64,000 bases of DNA from Chloroflexota bacterium. Lineage in GTDB: Bacteria; Chloroflexota; Anaerolineae; UBA4142. A model generated the notes under the pieces. That model ran no database searches. It had not been told where the DNA came from and saw only the letters and a program-made list of their open reading frames with translations. A program made the translations under genes and the position numbers. How positions within the stretch are numbered: position 1 is the stretch's first letter; every line of letters begins with the position of its first letter. Positions 38,675-48,898 of this stretch are shown piece after piece. The DNA lies in NCBI GenBank assembly GCA_016208315.1, contig JACQYF010000139.1, positions 1 through 64,000 of the forward strand, read 5' to 3'.

Positions 38675-39636
38675 AAGCCGTCGTCGTCGGCTGCGGCTCC
38701 ATCGGCCAGCGGCACATCCGCAATCTGCGCGCGCTGGGAGTCGAAGAGATCGCGGCGTGCGATCCCGTCGCCGAGCGGTTGGACCAAGTGGCGCGCGAGC
38801 ACCGCGTGGTCCCGTTCGCAAGTATGGAAGCCGCGCTTGCGAATCGCCCGGAGGCGGTCCTCGTCTGCACGCCGCCGCACGTCCACACAGCCATCGCGCA
38901 TCAGGCGATTGACGCGGGCGCGCACGTCTTTATCGAAAAGCCGATCGCGCACGCGCTGGATGGTTTGGACAAATTGCTGGATGCGGCCCGTAAGCATCAC
39001 CGCTTGATCTATGTTGGATATAACCTGCGCTTCCACGCGGGGTTACTCAAGCTGAAAGAACTGCTCGACGGCGGAGCGATTGGGAGACTGCTCTCCATTC
39101 AAGCGGAGGCCGGACAATACCTGCCCGATTGGCGACCCACGCAAGATTATCGCGCCGGCTACAACGTCAGCGCGGCGATGGGCGGCGGCATCATTCTGGA
39201 CGCGTCGCACGAGTTGGATTACGTGCGCTGGCTTGGCGGTGAGGTGGAAAGCGTGTATTGCGCCGCAGGGCATCTGAGCGATCTGGAGATGGATGTCGAA
39301 GATACCGCGGCCATCACCTTGCGTTTGTCCAAGAACATTCTTGCCGAGGTTCATGTGGATTGCGTGCAGCGCGGCTACAGCCGCACTTGCAAGCTGATTG
39401 GCGCGGAAGGTACACTGCTTTGGGATTTCAAGGCCGGAGTACGCGTAGGGCAAGATAGCTTCTTACCCTTCGCGCCTGACCCCAACGAGATGTATCTCGC
39501 GGAGATGCGGCATTTTCTGGCGTGCGTGCGCGGAGAGGATGAGGCGCGCGTGGACGGCGAGACGGGCAAGCGCGTCCTGGAGATCGCACTGGCTGCCAAG
39601 AAATCGGCGGCGACGCGCACCGAGATTCGCGTATGA
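38671..39636 (+). CDS. Gfo/Idh/MocA-family oxidoreductase
   Basis: GTG start; KAVVVGCGSIGQRHIRNLRALGVEEIAACDP...VHTAIAHQAIDAGAHVFIEKPIAHALDG. Confidence 0.9.
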   Translation: MKAVVVGCGSIGQRHIRNLRALGVEEIAACDPVAERLDQVAREHRVVPFASMEAALANRPEAVLVCTPPHVHTAIAHQAIDAGAHVFIEKPIAHALDGLDKLLDAARKHHRLIYVGYNLRFHAGLLKLKELLDGGAIGRLLSIQAEAGQYLPDWRPTQDYRAGYNVSAAMGGGIILDASHELDYVRWLGGEVESVYCAAGHLSDLEMDVEDTAAITLRLSKNILAEVHVDCVQRGYSRTCKLIGAEGTLLWDFKAGVRVGQDSFLPFAPDPNEMYLAEMRHFLACVRGEDEARVDGETGKRVLEIALAAKKSAATRTEIRV

Positions 39637-40394
39637 ACGCCATCGTCATCCTTCAAGCGCGGATGGGTTCCACGCGGCTGCCAGGTAAGGTGATGGCCGA
39701 TTTACTCGGCAAGCCGCTCTTGGCGCGCGTGATCGAGCGGGCGCAAATGATTCCCGGAATTGACCGCGTGGTGGTTGCGACGACGACGGCGGAGCGCGAT
39801 CGCCCCCTTCTAGACTTGGCAAAAGAGTATCATGCCGAAGGATTCGCGGGCAGTGAGGACGATGTGCTCGACCGCTACTATCAAGCCGCGCGGCAAGTTG
39901 GCGCGGAGGTCGTCGTCCGCTTGACGGCGGATTGCCCTTTGCTCGATCCGGACGTGAGCGCGCGCGTGCTCGCGCGTTTCCTGCAAGGCGATGTGGATTA
40001 CGTCTGCAACACGTTACCGCCAACTTTTCCAGACGGCTTGGACACCGAAGCGTTTTCATTTGCGGCTTTGGGGCGCGCGTGGCGCGAGGCGCGCTTGACG
40101 AGCGAGCGCGAGCACGTGACACCGTACATCTGGAACCACCCCGCCGAATTTCGAATTGCGAACGTGACGCATGCCGTTGACTTGTCGCGATTGCGCTGGA
40201 CCGTGGATGAGCCGCAAGATTTGGAATTTGTGCGCGCCGTGTACGCGCGTCTGCACTGCGACGGCAACCCGCCGTTCGGGATGAACGATGTGCTGGCGCT
40301 GCTTGCGCGCGAGCCAACGTTGACTCGGATCAACACCGGTTTTGCGCGCAACGAGGGCTACGCTAAATCGTTGCGCGAGGATGGGATACGGTAG
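39633..40394 (+). CDS. Cytidylyltransferase-like protein (SpsF family)
   Basis: MNAIVILQARMGSTRLPGKVMADLLGKPLLARVIERAQ...VRLTADCPLLDPDV...LRWTVDEPQDLEFVRAVY. Confidence 0.9.
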   Translation: MNAIVILQARMGSTRLPGKVMADLLGKPLLARVIERAQMIPGIDRVVVATTTAERDRPLLDLAKEYHAEGFAGSEDDVLDRYYQAARQVGAEVVVRLTADCPLLDPDVSARVLARFLQGDVDYVCNTLPPTFPDGLDTEAFSFAALGRAWREARLTSEREHVTPYIWNHPAEFRIANVTHAVDLSRLRWTVDEPQDLEFVRAVYARLHCDGNPPFGMNDVLALLAREPTLTRINTGFARNEGYAKSLREDGIR

Positions 40395-40396
40395 CC

Positions 40397-41707
40397 ATGT
40401 CGAAAACTCTGCAGTTGTATCAACGGGCGCGGCGTCGCATTCCCGGCGGCACGCAACTGCTGTCCAAGCGTCCCGAAATATTCGCGCCCGAGCAATGGCC
40501 GGCGTACTATTCAAGAGCCAAAGGCGTCGAAGTCTGGGATGTTGACGGAAACAAGTACGTTGACATGAGTCTGTGCGGCATCGGCGCGAGCGTGCTGGGG
40601 TTTGCCGACCCCGACGTGGATGCCGCGGTCAAAGCCGCGATTGACAATGGTTCGATGTGTACGCTGAACAGCCCGGAAGAAGTCGAACTGGCTGATCTGT
40701 TGTGCGAGATTCACCCCTGGGCCGAGATGGCGCGTTATGCGCGCGGCGGCGGCGAAGCGATGGCGCTCGCGGTGCGCATCGCGCGCGCTCACACGCGACG
40801 CGACAAGGTGGCGTTCTGTGGCTATCACGGCTGGCATGATTGGTACCTCGCCGCGAATCTGGCGCGCGGCGATATGCTAGATGGGCATTTGCTGCCGGGG
40901 CTGGAACCTGCGGGCGTGCCGCGCGGCTTGACCGGCAGCGCGATCCCATTCCGCTATAATCACCTCGATGAGTTGCGCGCAATCGTCGCGGAGAACAAGG
41001 ACGAACTCGCCGCGATTGTGATGGAGCCGGTTCGCGATCACGATCCCGAGCCGGGCTTCTTGGAATCCGTTCGCGAGACCGCAGACGAAATCGGCGCGGT
41101 GCTCGTTTTCGACGAAGTGACCGCGGCTTTTCGCATGAACACCGGCGGCATTCATTTGCGCTACGGCGTGAACCCCGACATCGCGGTTTTCGCGAAAGCG
41201 ATCAGCAATGGCTATCCGATGGCGGCGATCATCGGCGTGGGACGCGTGATGCAAGCCGCGCAAACCAGCTTTATCAGCAGTACGTATTGGACAGAGCGCA
41301 TCGGTCCCACGGCGGCGCTGGCGACGATCAAGAAATTCCAGCAGCACAATGTCGCGCAGCATCTCGTCGAGGCGGGGAAGCGGATCCAGACGGGATGGAA
41401 GCTTGCCGCCGAGCGCGTGGGGCTTGCCGTTCACGTCGGTGGCCTGCCGCCCTTGAGCCACTTGGCATTCGATTACGAGAACGGCCAGGCAATTGCCACA
41501 CTCTTTACGCAGTTGATGCTCGAACGCGGTTTCCTGGCGTCAATAGCATTCTACGCGTCCTATGCACACCAAGACGAGCATATCGAGAGTTATCTTGACG
41601 CGACCAGCGATGTATTTACAGTGCTCGCCGAGGCCGTCAGAGCCGGTGCTATCGAGGACAAGCTGAATGGGCCGATCGCGCACGCGGGATTTAGACGGCT
41701 GACGTAA
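40397..41707 (+). CDS. Class III aminotransferase (glutamate-1-semialdehyde aminomutase-like)
   Basis: LYQRARRRIPGGTQLLSKRPEIFAPEQWPAYYSRAKGVEVWDVDGNKYVDMSLCGIGASVLGFADPDV...VFDEVTAAFRMNTGG...FAKAISNGYPMAAIIG. Confidence 0.9.
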   Translation: MSKTLQLYQRARRRIPGGTQLLSKRPEIFAPEQWPAYYSRAKGVEVWDVDGNKYVDMSLCGIGASVLGFADPDVDAAVKAAIDNGSMCTLNSPEEVELADLLCEIHPWAEMARYARGGGEAMALAVRIARAHTRRDKVAFCGYHGWHDWYLAANLARGDMLDGHLLPGLEPAGVPRGLTGSAIPFRYNHLDELRAIVAENKDELAAIVMEPVRDHDPEPGFLESVRETADEIGAVLVFDEVTAAFRMNTGGIHLRYGVNPDIAVFAKAISNGYPMAAIIGVGRVMQAAQTSFISSTYWTERIGPTAALATIKKFQQHNVAQHLVEAGKRIQTGWKLAAERVGLAVHVGGLPPLSHLAFDYENGQAIATLFTQLMLERGFLASIAFYASYAHQDEHIESYLDATSDVFTVLAEAVRAGAIEDKLNGPIAHAGFRRLT

Positions 41708-43260
41708 TGAGGACAGAGACCTTGCTCCCAGATACGGTCGAGTCGGTGAAAGAGGGCGTAATCAAGGATACGGCATGGTATGGCTTTGCGACTTATTTGT
41801 CGCAGGGGCTAGGAATCGTTTCAGCCGTGCTCATCCGCCGCTTTCTCGGACCGGCCGGCATGGGCGTGTGGACCGCATTGATGCTGCTGCCGACGTACAC
41901 CAACTACAGTCATTTTGGTATCCTCAACGCGGCCGAGCGCGAAATCCCTTTTCTGAATGGCAAAAAGGAGTGGCGCGAGGCGGCGCGAGTGCGTAACGTT
42001 ACCTTTGCGGTGATGCTCGTTGCTGCCAGCTTTTCTGTTCTGGCGTTACTGGGTCTAGCCCTATGGCAGCGCGACAGCAGTCCCCCCGAAGTGACGGCGT
42101 CGTTTCCGTGGGTCATTCTGGTCGCGCTAGGCCAATTAGGTTTTGGCTACTTTGGCGTCCTCGCGCGAACTGCGAAGCAATTTCGAGACCTGGGCCTACT
42201 TGCCATGGCAGCCGCCATTCTGAATATCGTCGCCATCGTCGTCTTGACCTCTCGTTTTGGCGTTTCAGGCATGCTCTTGGCAACGGCGATCGTGTACGCC
42301 GGCATGGCTATCTATCTGGCATTGAGACTTGGATCGCCGCTTCGCCCGGAGATACACTGGCGCGAGATCAAGCATCTATCCGCAATTGGTTTGCCGATCA
42401 TGCTCTATAGCATCATCACAGATACCTTGATGAACATTGACAAAATTACGACGGTGGCGTTGCTGGGAACGACTTCCCTAGGAATCTATACGCTCGCGAC
42501 AATGGTCAAGACCTATGCATGGACGGTACCTAGCGTCATCGGCATCGTGTTGTATCCGCGGCTGCAAGAACGCTACGGCGCGACCGGCGACCTCAACACG
42601 CTCAAGAATATGTTTCTGTATCCAATGGCGATTTTGGCCGGCTTGACACCGATTCTGATCGGCGCACTTTACTTCGGGACCGTGTTTCTCGCGCATACGC
42701 TTCTGCCCGATTACGTGAGTGGGTTGGGCAGTGTGCGGAACATGGTGGTTGGCACTTTTTTTCTGGCCATCACTTTGCCCGCCGCGCAATTGCTGGTGAC
42801 CCTAAATAAGCAAATCGTGCTCATTCTGATCGGACTGATCGGTGTCGCCACTGCGGTCGGACTGAATACGGTTTTGGTCCACCGCGGGATGGATATCGCC
42901 GGCATTGCTTTAGGGACTTCCTTCGCGTATTTCGTTACGGCGACGGCAACCATTTTCCGCGCGGCCCGCACGTACCTGCCTTCGTTGGCAGATAGATTCC
43001 GGCTGATACTTGAAACCTTTGTGCCTTTTGTCTATGCGACCCTCATTCTGTTTGGGTTGGACCTGTTGTTGCCTACTGATCAGTTTGGGGGCGCAACGAC
43101 CATCGTCATTATTCTGGTCAAACTGACGCTGTTCACGGTCGCGTGCCTTCCGCTCGTCTGGTACGCCGATCGGCAGACGCTATTGGTGGGAGCCGTGCGC
43201 GCGGCATTCGTTACACGCCTCCACGGGTTGAGGCGGCCGGCGAAAGGCAATCGGTTGTGA
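41707..43260 (+). CDS. Polysaccharide flippase/transporter (Wzx/MATE-like)
   Basis: KDTAWYGFATYLSQGLGIVSAVLIRRFLGPAGMGVWTALMLLPTYTNYSHFGILNAAEREIPFLNG; many TM segments. Confidence 0.88.
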   Translation: MRTETLLPDTVESVKEGVIKDTAWYGFATYLSQGLGIVSAVLIRRFLGPAGMGVWTALMLLPTYTNYSHFGILNAAEREIPFLNGKKEWREAARVRNVTFAVMLVAASFSVLALLGLALWQRDSSPPEVTASFPWVILVALGQLGFGYFGVLARTAKQFRDLGLLAMAAAILNIVAIVVLTSRFGVSGMLLATAIVYAGMAIYLALRLGSPLRPEIHWREIKHLSAIGLPIMLYSIITDTLMNIDKITTVALLGTTSLGIYTLATMVKTYAWTVPSVIGIVLYPRLQERYGATGDLNTLKNMFLYPMAILAGLTPILIGALYFGTVFLAHTLLPDYVSGLGSVRNMVVGTFFLAITLPAAQLLVTLNKQIVLILIGLIGVATAVGLNTVLVHRGMDIAGIALGTSFAYFVTATATIFRAARTYLPSLADRFRLILETFVPFVYATLILFGLDLLLPTDQFGGATTIVIILVKLTLFTVACLPLVWYADRQTLLVGAVRAAFVTRLHGLRRPAKGNRL

Positions 43261-44486
43261 GGACCGTTCCGCATATCCTCGTTTACATTGAGAATTATCT
43301 TGCCGGGGGCACCGAACGGTTTACATTTGACTTGGCGAATGGACTCGCCAAGTCGCATCACAAGGTCACGCTTTGGTCGAATCGCAATCCGGACTTTGGG
43401 CATGGAGTGAATCGGCTCGCGGAGGATGTCGTTTTCCGCGAGATTAACATCTTGACGACCGAGCCGCTCTACACCTGGCTCGCGCGCCAGAGCTTTGGGC
43501 GCTTGGTCGCGATGCCGATCAAGCTCATTTTCGTCCTCGTGCGGTATTTGTTTTTCGGCGGCAATCTTCTGCTCTTTTTGTTTTTGCTGGCGCGCGAATC
43601 GCCGGACGTATTCCACGCGGTCAACGGCGGTTATCCCGGCGCCGAGAGCTGTCAGGCGGCGTTGATCGCGGCTCGGCTAGGGCGGCGCGTGCCCCGGACA
43701 ATCCTCACAGTCCTCGGCCATCCTTTTGAACGCAAGATACCGCTGGCCGAGTCGGCGGTGGACAAGTTGGTGGCATGCGCCGTAGATCGGGTGGTCTTCA
43801 ACTCCTGGGCCGGCGTTCAGAGCATGGTACGCCTGCGTCAATTTTCAAAAGAGCAGGTCACGTGCATTCACTCGGCCCCGCCGTTCAATTTGCCAAGTGC
43901 GGCCGCCATAGCGGATCAACGTACTCGGTTGGCGGCTGATGGCTCGCAACCTATCATCGGTATGGTCGGCGCGCTGGAACCGGTCAAGGGCCAACGATTT
44001 TTGATTCAAGCCCTCGCGCAGATTCGCGAGCGCGTTCCGACCGCGCGCTTGGTCTTGGTCGGCGATGGCAGCGACCGCGCGCGCCTGGAAGCTTTGGCAG
44101 GCGAATTGGGCTTGGCGAGCGCCATCACGTTTATGGGTTTATACACGGGCGATATGCTCGCATTGACCGGCGCCTTTGACGTTGTGGCCTTTTCCTCGCT
44201 GCGCGAGGGCTTGCCGTACGCCATTCTCGAAGCGATGGCGGTCACAAGGCCGATTATGGCGACGTGTGTGGGTGGCGTCCCGGAGCAGATCGAAGACGGC
44301 GTATCCGGCCTGTTGGCGCCGCCGGGCGACGCCGAGGCCCTGGCGCGCGGCTTGCTCGCGCTGTTGAGCGATCCAGAGCGAGCCGCCGCGCTCGGCCGCG
44401 CGGCCCGCGCGCGCCTGGAAAGCGAATTCTCAGTCGAAAAAATGTTGGCGGCATTCGAGCAACTCTACCATACGACAGAAGTATGA
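43257..44486 (+). CDS. Glycosyltransferase family 4 protein
   Basis: VRTVPHILVYIENYLAGGTERFTFDLANGLAKSHHKVTLWSNRNPD...IGMVGALEPVKGQRFLIQAL...FSSLREGLPYAILEAMAVTRPIMATCVGGVPE. Confidence 0.9.
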   Translation: MRTVPHILVYIENYLAGGTERFTFDLANGLAKSHHKVTLWSNRNPDFGHGVNRLAEDVVFREINILTTEPLYTWLARQSFGRLVAMPIKLIFVLVRYLFFGGNLLLFLFLLARESPDVFHAVNGGYPGAESCQAALIAARLGRRVPRTILTVLGHPFERKIPLAESAVDKLVACAVDRVVFNSWAGVQSMVRLRQFSKEQVTCIHSAPPFNLPSAAAIADQRTRLAADGSQPIIGMVGALEPVKGQRFLIQALAQIRERVPTARLVLVGDGSDRARLEALAGELGLASAITFMGLYTGDMLALTGAFDVVAFSSLREGLPYAILEAMAVTRPIMATCVGGVPEQIEDGVSGLLAPPGDAEALARGLLALLSDPERAAALGRAARARLESEFSVEKMLAAFEQLYHTTEV

Positions 44487-45229
44487 ATCTGACCGACAGC
44501 AGCTTTTGGGATGATTTTTGGCAAGCCACGACCCTGCCAGCCGTAGTGGATCGAAACGTTTCGCATGAGCGTTGCCTCTCAGATACATTCGTCCGGCATC
44601 TGCCGCACGACTCGGCGATGCGCCTATTTGAGATTGGATGTGCGCCGGGCCGCTGGCTCGTTTGGTTTGCTCAGACGATGGGCTGTCAAGTCGCAGGATG
44701 CGACTTGTCGCCAACCGGCTTGAGCAAAACGCATCAGAACCTCGCGCTAACGGGCGTAGCCGCGGATTTGTATGCGGGAGATATTCTGACGCTCGACATA
44801 CCGTCCCATGCGTTTGACCTTGTGCTTTCGCTCGGCGTCGTCGAACATTTCGCTGATCCCGAACCGGTTCTCGCGCGGCACGTCGAGCTGTTACGAGTGG
44901 GCGGCTTGCTCGTTCTCGAGGTACCGAACCTGACCGGATTGAATTACTGGCTCATGCGCGCGACGCGTCAGGACGACCTCCTGCGTCACCACAACTTGCG
45001 GATCATGAATCGAACCTGGTTTCAAAACATGGCCGCCAAGTTCGGGCTGCGGACCCGCTTTCTCGGCTATGTAGGCAGTTTCGAACCGGCGCTGTTTGAG
45101 TTACGCGGACGACCCCCATGGGTCAAGGCGATTCACAAGATTTTGAGGACGTTGCGATCCGTCTCTGGCGCGGACCGTGTCAACTCGTCGCTCTTTAGCG
45201 CGTATCTGGTTGGTATATTCGAGACTTGA
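44483..45229 (+). CDS. Class I SAM-dependent methyltransferase
   Basis: MNLTDSSFWDDFWQATTLPAVVDRNVSHERCLSDTFVRHLPHDSAMRLFEIGCAPGRWLVWFAQTMGCQVAGCDLSPTG...LVLSLGVVEHFADPE. Confidence 0.88.
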   Translation: MNLTDSSFWDDFWQATTLPAVVDRNVSHERCLSDTFVRHLPHDSAMRLFEIGCAPGRWLVWFAQTMGCQVAGCDLSPTGLSKTHQNLALTGVAADLYAGDILTLDIPSHAFDLVLSLGVVEHFADPEPVLARHVELLRVGGLLVLEVPNLTGLNYWLMRATRQDDLLRHHNLRIMNRTWFQNMAAKFGLRTRFLGYVGSFEPALFELRGRPPWVKAIHKILRTLRSVSGADRVNSSLFSAYLVGIFET

Positions 45230-46989
45230 TGGATCTCTGTTTTCTGAAAAACGCAGCCGCCCTCCGCGGCTTGCCCCAAGGCGAGCTCGACGCGACGCAT
45301 TTTGTGTGTTTCGATTGGACGACGCGCCAGCAGTTGCGCGAGCGGGGCTTGAGTGTGTCCCTGAGCAGTGACGAGATCACGCCGATGCTCGGCAAACGCT
45401 TGGATGAGTTTGCCTTCGCGCTGTCTTGCGATTGGCATCGCCATTGCGGCGAGGATTTTACCAAACTAGAAGGCGTTTCGCTTGGCGCGATTTACGAGCA
45501 CATGCTTTGGTTCCAAACGCTATTGCCGGCATACAGATATCTCGCCGCCGTCGCGCGACTGATCGAACGCCAATCGCCAGCCAGGATCTGGCTGCAAGAC
45601 GAACTAGACCACCGCGTAGTTGACGCGGTTGAGAGCACGGCGAATTTGCGCCACATTCCGGTCGAACGAATTGCTGCCGCCAACGCCGTCGGCGAGGATG
45701 GTGTTGTGCCCTGGCGACCCGTGTCTTTGCGACCGGTGGACCACGTGCTGCGCGCGTACAATTTCGCCGCAGACTTGATTCGCTTTTCGCGGTTAGGCAG
45801 ACGCATCCGGCTGCTTGCTAGTTACTACCCAACGCTCCAACGGTTGTTCGAGACGGTAGCCGAGGATCCGCGATTTGGACTTTATTTTCTGGAGCGTCCC
45901 CCGGCTTCCATCCTAAGCCGCTGGCTCAGGCGCGGCAGTCGTTTTCTCTTCCCGCACTCACAAAGCGATCACGGGACAACGCGGCGCGTCGTGGAAATAC
46001 AGGCGCAATGGAAGCAGGTGCGACACGATCCGGACTACCGTCGCAAATTTGTGTGCGATGACTTGGACGGCTGGCAGAGCGTAGCCGGCGACCTGGATCA
46101 GTTCTTCGGAGAAATACTTGTAGACCTCGCCCACCAAGTTGCCGGTTGTCGCGCGGCCATCCGCGCGCACGAAATTGATCTGATCCTCGTACCCTTCGAC
46201 GCTCCGCCGGTTCAGCGAATGCTGATTGAGGTTGGCCGGGCGTTGGACATTCCCAGCATGGTGGTATTGCACGGCTTGCCGGGAGCGTACAACGCGCGCT
46301 ACAACTGCTGCGCGGATTACTTTGCCTCCTGGGGCCCGGCCACAATCGAAATTTACAAGACCCTGGGCTGCTCGACGACAAACATGCGTGTCACGGGCAG
46401 TCCCAAGCTGGATACCTACCTGCCAATTCCAAAACGACCAAGAATACCGGTCCGAAGTATCCTCATCCTGACGAATCCTCAAGACTATAGCTCCACTCTG
46501 CCGGCAGAAGATGATCCAGAGCATTACATTTTCACAGTTCTCGCTGCTTGCCGTGATTTGCGCGAGTGCGAATTCGTCGTGCGCCCGCATCCCGCCGAGT
46601 CGCCGATCCGCTATCGCGATTGGCTCGCACCGTTGGCATTGCCGAATCTTTCGATCCAAGCCCGAACGCCGATAGAAACGCTGCTCGCGCAGGCAGACCT
46701 GGTGATTACGCCTGTCTCTACCGTCGCGCTGGAGGCGATGGCTCTCGGTATCCCGATTCTGTGGTTCGATGTCGCCAGGTCGTCTCCTCCGCCGCCCTTC
46801 GCGGCAGGTTGGCTCCAGCCGGTGAGGACGGCCCAGGAACTGGCCGCTTGCCTCAAGACAATCGTAAGAGAAGACAAATTGCCGCCGACCAACACGGCCC
46901 GCATTTTGGAATCGTTCGCCGGCCCAATAGATGGAGGCGCATCCCGGAGGATTCTGGATTGGATCGCTAGGATTGCTGGCGATGTCTGA
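45226..46989 (+). CDS. Uncharacterised surface-carbohydrate protein with GT-B/CDP-glycerol-transferase-like C-terminus
   Basis: 587 aa; C-terminal PSMVVLHGLPGAYN...ADYFASWGPATIEIYKTLGCSTTNMRVTGSPKLD...RPHPAESPIRYRDW...TPVSTVALEAMALGIPILWFD. Confidence 0.7.
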   Translation: MMDLCFLKNAAALRGLPQGELDATHFVCFDWTTRQQLRERGLSVSLSSDEITPMLGKRLDEFAFALSCDWHRHCGEDFTKLEGVSLGAIYEHMLWFQTLLPAYRYLAAVARLIERQSPARIWLQDELDHRVVDAVESTANLRHIPVERIAAANAVGEDGVVPWRPVSLRPVDHVLRAYNFAADLIRFSRLGRRIRLLASYYPTLQRLFETVAEDPRFGLYFLERPPASILSRWLRRGSRFLFPHSQSDHGTTRRVVEIQAQWKQVRHDPDYRRKFVCDDLDGWQSVAGDLDQFFGEILVDLAHQVAGCRAAIRAHEIDLILVPFDAPPVQRMLIEVGRALDIPSMVVLHGLPGAYNARYNCCADYFASWGPATIEIYKTLGCSTTNMRVTGSPKLDTYLPIPKRPRIPVRSILILTNPQDYSSTLPAEDDPEHYIFTVLAACRDLRECEFVVRPHPAESPIRYRDWLAPLALPNLSIQARTPIETLLAQADLVITPVSTVALEAMALGIPILWFDVARSSPPPPFAAGWLQPVRTAQELAACLKTIVREDKLPPTNTARILESFAGPIDGGASRRILDWIARIAGDV

Positions 46990-47833
46990 TGCGAAGGAGA
47001 ATCTCGGCGTGGAATCTTGGCTGAGCGCGCAGGCGGAAAGCATGGTACTCAGTTGGGAGAAATCCATGGAGCGATTCTACCCGCAGTATGTCGCAGATTG
47101 GACCGATCCCGCCGCGCATTGCCGCGCGCTGACCGAACAGTGGAACACGCTTGCCGCCGCGCAATGCTTGGACTGGAATCAATATCTTTACGGCGCTGCG
47201 CTCAGAATATTGGATCTGGGGGCCGGCACGGGCTGGCTTTCCATCATGCTGTCCAAGCGGGAAAACGTCGAGCGAATTTATGCCCTCGACGCAAGCCCAA
47301 CCAATCTCAAGGTCATGTTGCCTGCGCTCGCCGAGCGGATGGGCGGGAATCTCGATCGGATAACTCCGGTGCTCGCCCTGTTCACGCCCATTCTCGTGAA
47401 AGATGGATTTTTCGACGCCGTGGTCGCGAGCTCGTCCGTTCACCACGCCCCTGACTTGATGGAGTGTTTGCGTGAAGTGTATCGCGTCCTCAGACCGGAT
47501 GGGTTCTTTATCATTCTAAATGAACAGCCCTATCCCTATGTTCCCTTTGTGACTATGGCCGCTCGGCGCATCTTGAGGATCATTACACGCGTGATGCTGC
47601 GGCAATGGCAACCGAACCCAAAGTGGCTTTCTGAGAGTGGCCTGCTGACCGATCCGTTTCTAGGCGACCGGGCGTATGCGAGTTGGCAGTGGAAACGCGC
47701 GCTGGAGATGACTGGTTATAGTTTTCAAACTGTGGTCACTCCGTATCACGCATACAAGCTAGCGGGGGACAGGCGCAATAAAACCCGGCTGACGCATTTC
47801 ATCGCGCGCAAGCCGGGCCACGGCGCGCGCTAG
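46982..47833 (+). CDS. Class I SAM-dependent methyltransferase
   Basis: MSDAKENLGVESW...ILDLGAGTGWLSIMLSKRENVERIYALDASPTNLK...ASSSVHHAPDLMECLREVYRVLRPDGFFII. Confidence 0.88.
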   Translation: MSDAKENLGVESWLSAQAESMVLSWEKSMERFYPQYVADWTDPAAHCRALTEQWNTLAAAQCLDWNQYLYGAALRILDLGAGTGWLSIMLSKRENVERIYALDASPTNLKVMLPALAERMGGNLDRITPVLALFTPILVKDGFFDAVVASSSVHHAPDLMECLREVYRVLRPDGFFIILNEQPYPYVPFVTMAARRILRIITRVMLRQWQPNPKWLSESGLLTDPFLGDRAYASWQWKRALEMTGYSFQTVVTPYHAYKLAGDRRNKTRLTHFIARKPGHGAR

Positions 47834-47839
47834 GAACAT

Positions 47840-48898
47840 GTGATGCGTGTGTTATTAATCGGCCCAGAATGGGTCGCACACTGGACCGAAAGTACGCGCA
47901 AGGCACTGGTCGCTTGTGGGCAAGCGGTAGAAGTCTTTTACTACAACTCGCTGCGCGTCGAACAGTTCGCGCTCGGGCTGGGGCGGCGCGTCGCGCGAGT
48001 CAGCCCCCGAATGGCGAAATCGCTGGGCGATGTCCAAGTCCGGTGGGAACGCGCGATGAACCGGCGTTTGCGCGAAATCGCGCGCGCCAGCCGTCCCGAT
48101 TTGATTCTAGTCTTGAAAGGCGAAACCCTAGAGGCGGAGACGATTGCCGCGCTGCGCGGCGCGGCGCGCAGGGCGCTGGCCACCTGGTGGCTCGACGACC
48201 CGCTCACAAGCCGTTTGCCGGCCGATGCGACCTCGTCGTTTGACGCTTTCTTCCTGTTCGACAAGTCCTATTTCGAGCCGCTGTCTCGGGCTGGGGCGAG
48301 CGCCATCCATTTTTTGCCCTGTTGCGCTGATCCCGACGTGTTTCGACCGATAGAATTGGCGGCCGCGGAACGTCGGCGGTATGAATGCGAGGTAAGTTTT
48401 GTCGGCGTCTATTATCCAAAGCGGGGCGACATTTTGGAGCAAATGGCGGGCTTGGACGTGAATATCTGGGGACCGCAATGGGATTGCGCCGATGCGCAAC
48501 GCGCGCTCAAACGCATCGGCGGCAAGGCGTGGCGCGGCAAATTTGCAGATGAGGTGACATCGGTCAAGGTCTACAACGCGAGCCAAATCTGCCTAAACAT
48601 CCATCATCCTCAAACGCAGGTCGCCGGCCTGAATCTCAGAACGTTTGAGGTGCTCGCCGCGGGCGCCTTCTTGTTGACCGATCGGGTCGCGGGTATGGAC
48701 GAATTGCTAGTTCCTGGTGAAGAGACGGCTTGCTACGCGTCACCCGCTCAAGCCCGGTCGCAGGTAGAACATTATCTGGCGCAGCGTGACGAACGTTTGC
48801 GAATCGGCCAACGTGGCCGCGCGCGTGTGCTGCGCGAACACACGTATCGGCATCGTGCGCAAACGATTCTCGAAAAGCTGGGTCTTGCCGACTCATGA
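47840..48898 (+). CDS. CgeB-like glycosyltransferase (DUF3880-like)
   Basis: LVLKGETLEAETIAALRGAARRALATWWLDDPLTSRLP...FDKSYFEPLSRAGASAIHFLPCCADPDVFRPI...CEVSFVGVYYPKRGDIL...LNIHHPQTQVAGLNLRTFEVLAAGAFLLTD. Confidence 0.82.
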   Translation: MMRVLLIGPEWVAHWTESTRKALVACGQAVEVFYYNSLRVEQFALGLGRRVARVSPRMAKSLGDVQVRWERAMNRRLREIARASRPDLILVLKGETLEAETIAALRGAARRALATWWLDDPLTSRLPADATSSFDAFFLFDKSYFEPLSRAGASAIHFLPCCADPDVFRPIELAAAERRRYECEVSFVGVYYPKRGDILEQMAGLDVNIWGPQWDCADAQRALKRIGGKAWRGKFADEVTSVKVYNASQICLNIHHPQTQVAGLNLRTFEVLAAGAFLLTDRVAGMDELLVPGEETACYASPAQARSQVEHYLAQRDERLRIGQRGRARVLREHTYRHRAQTILEKLGLADS

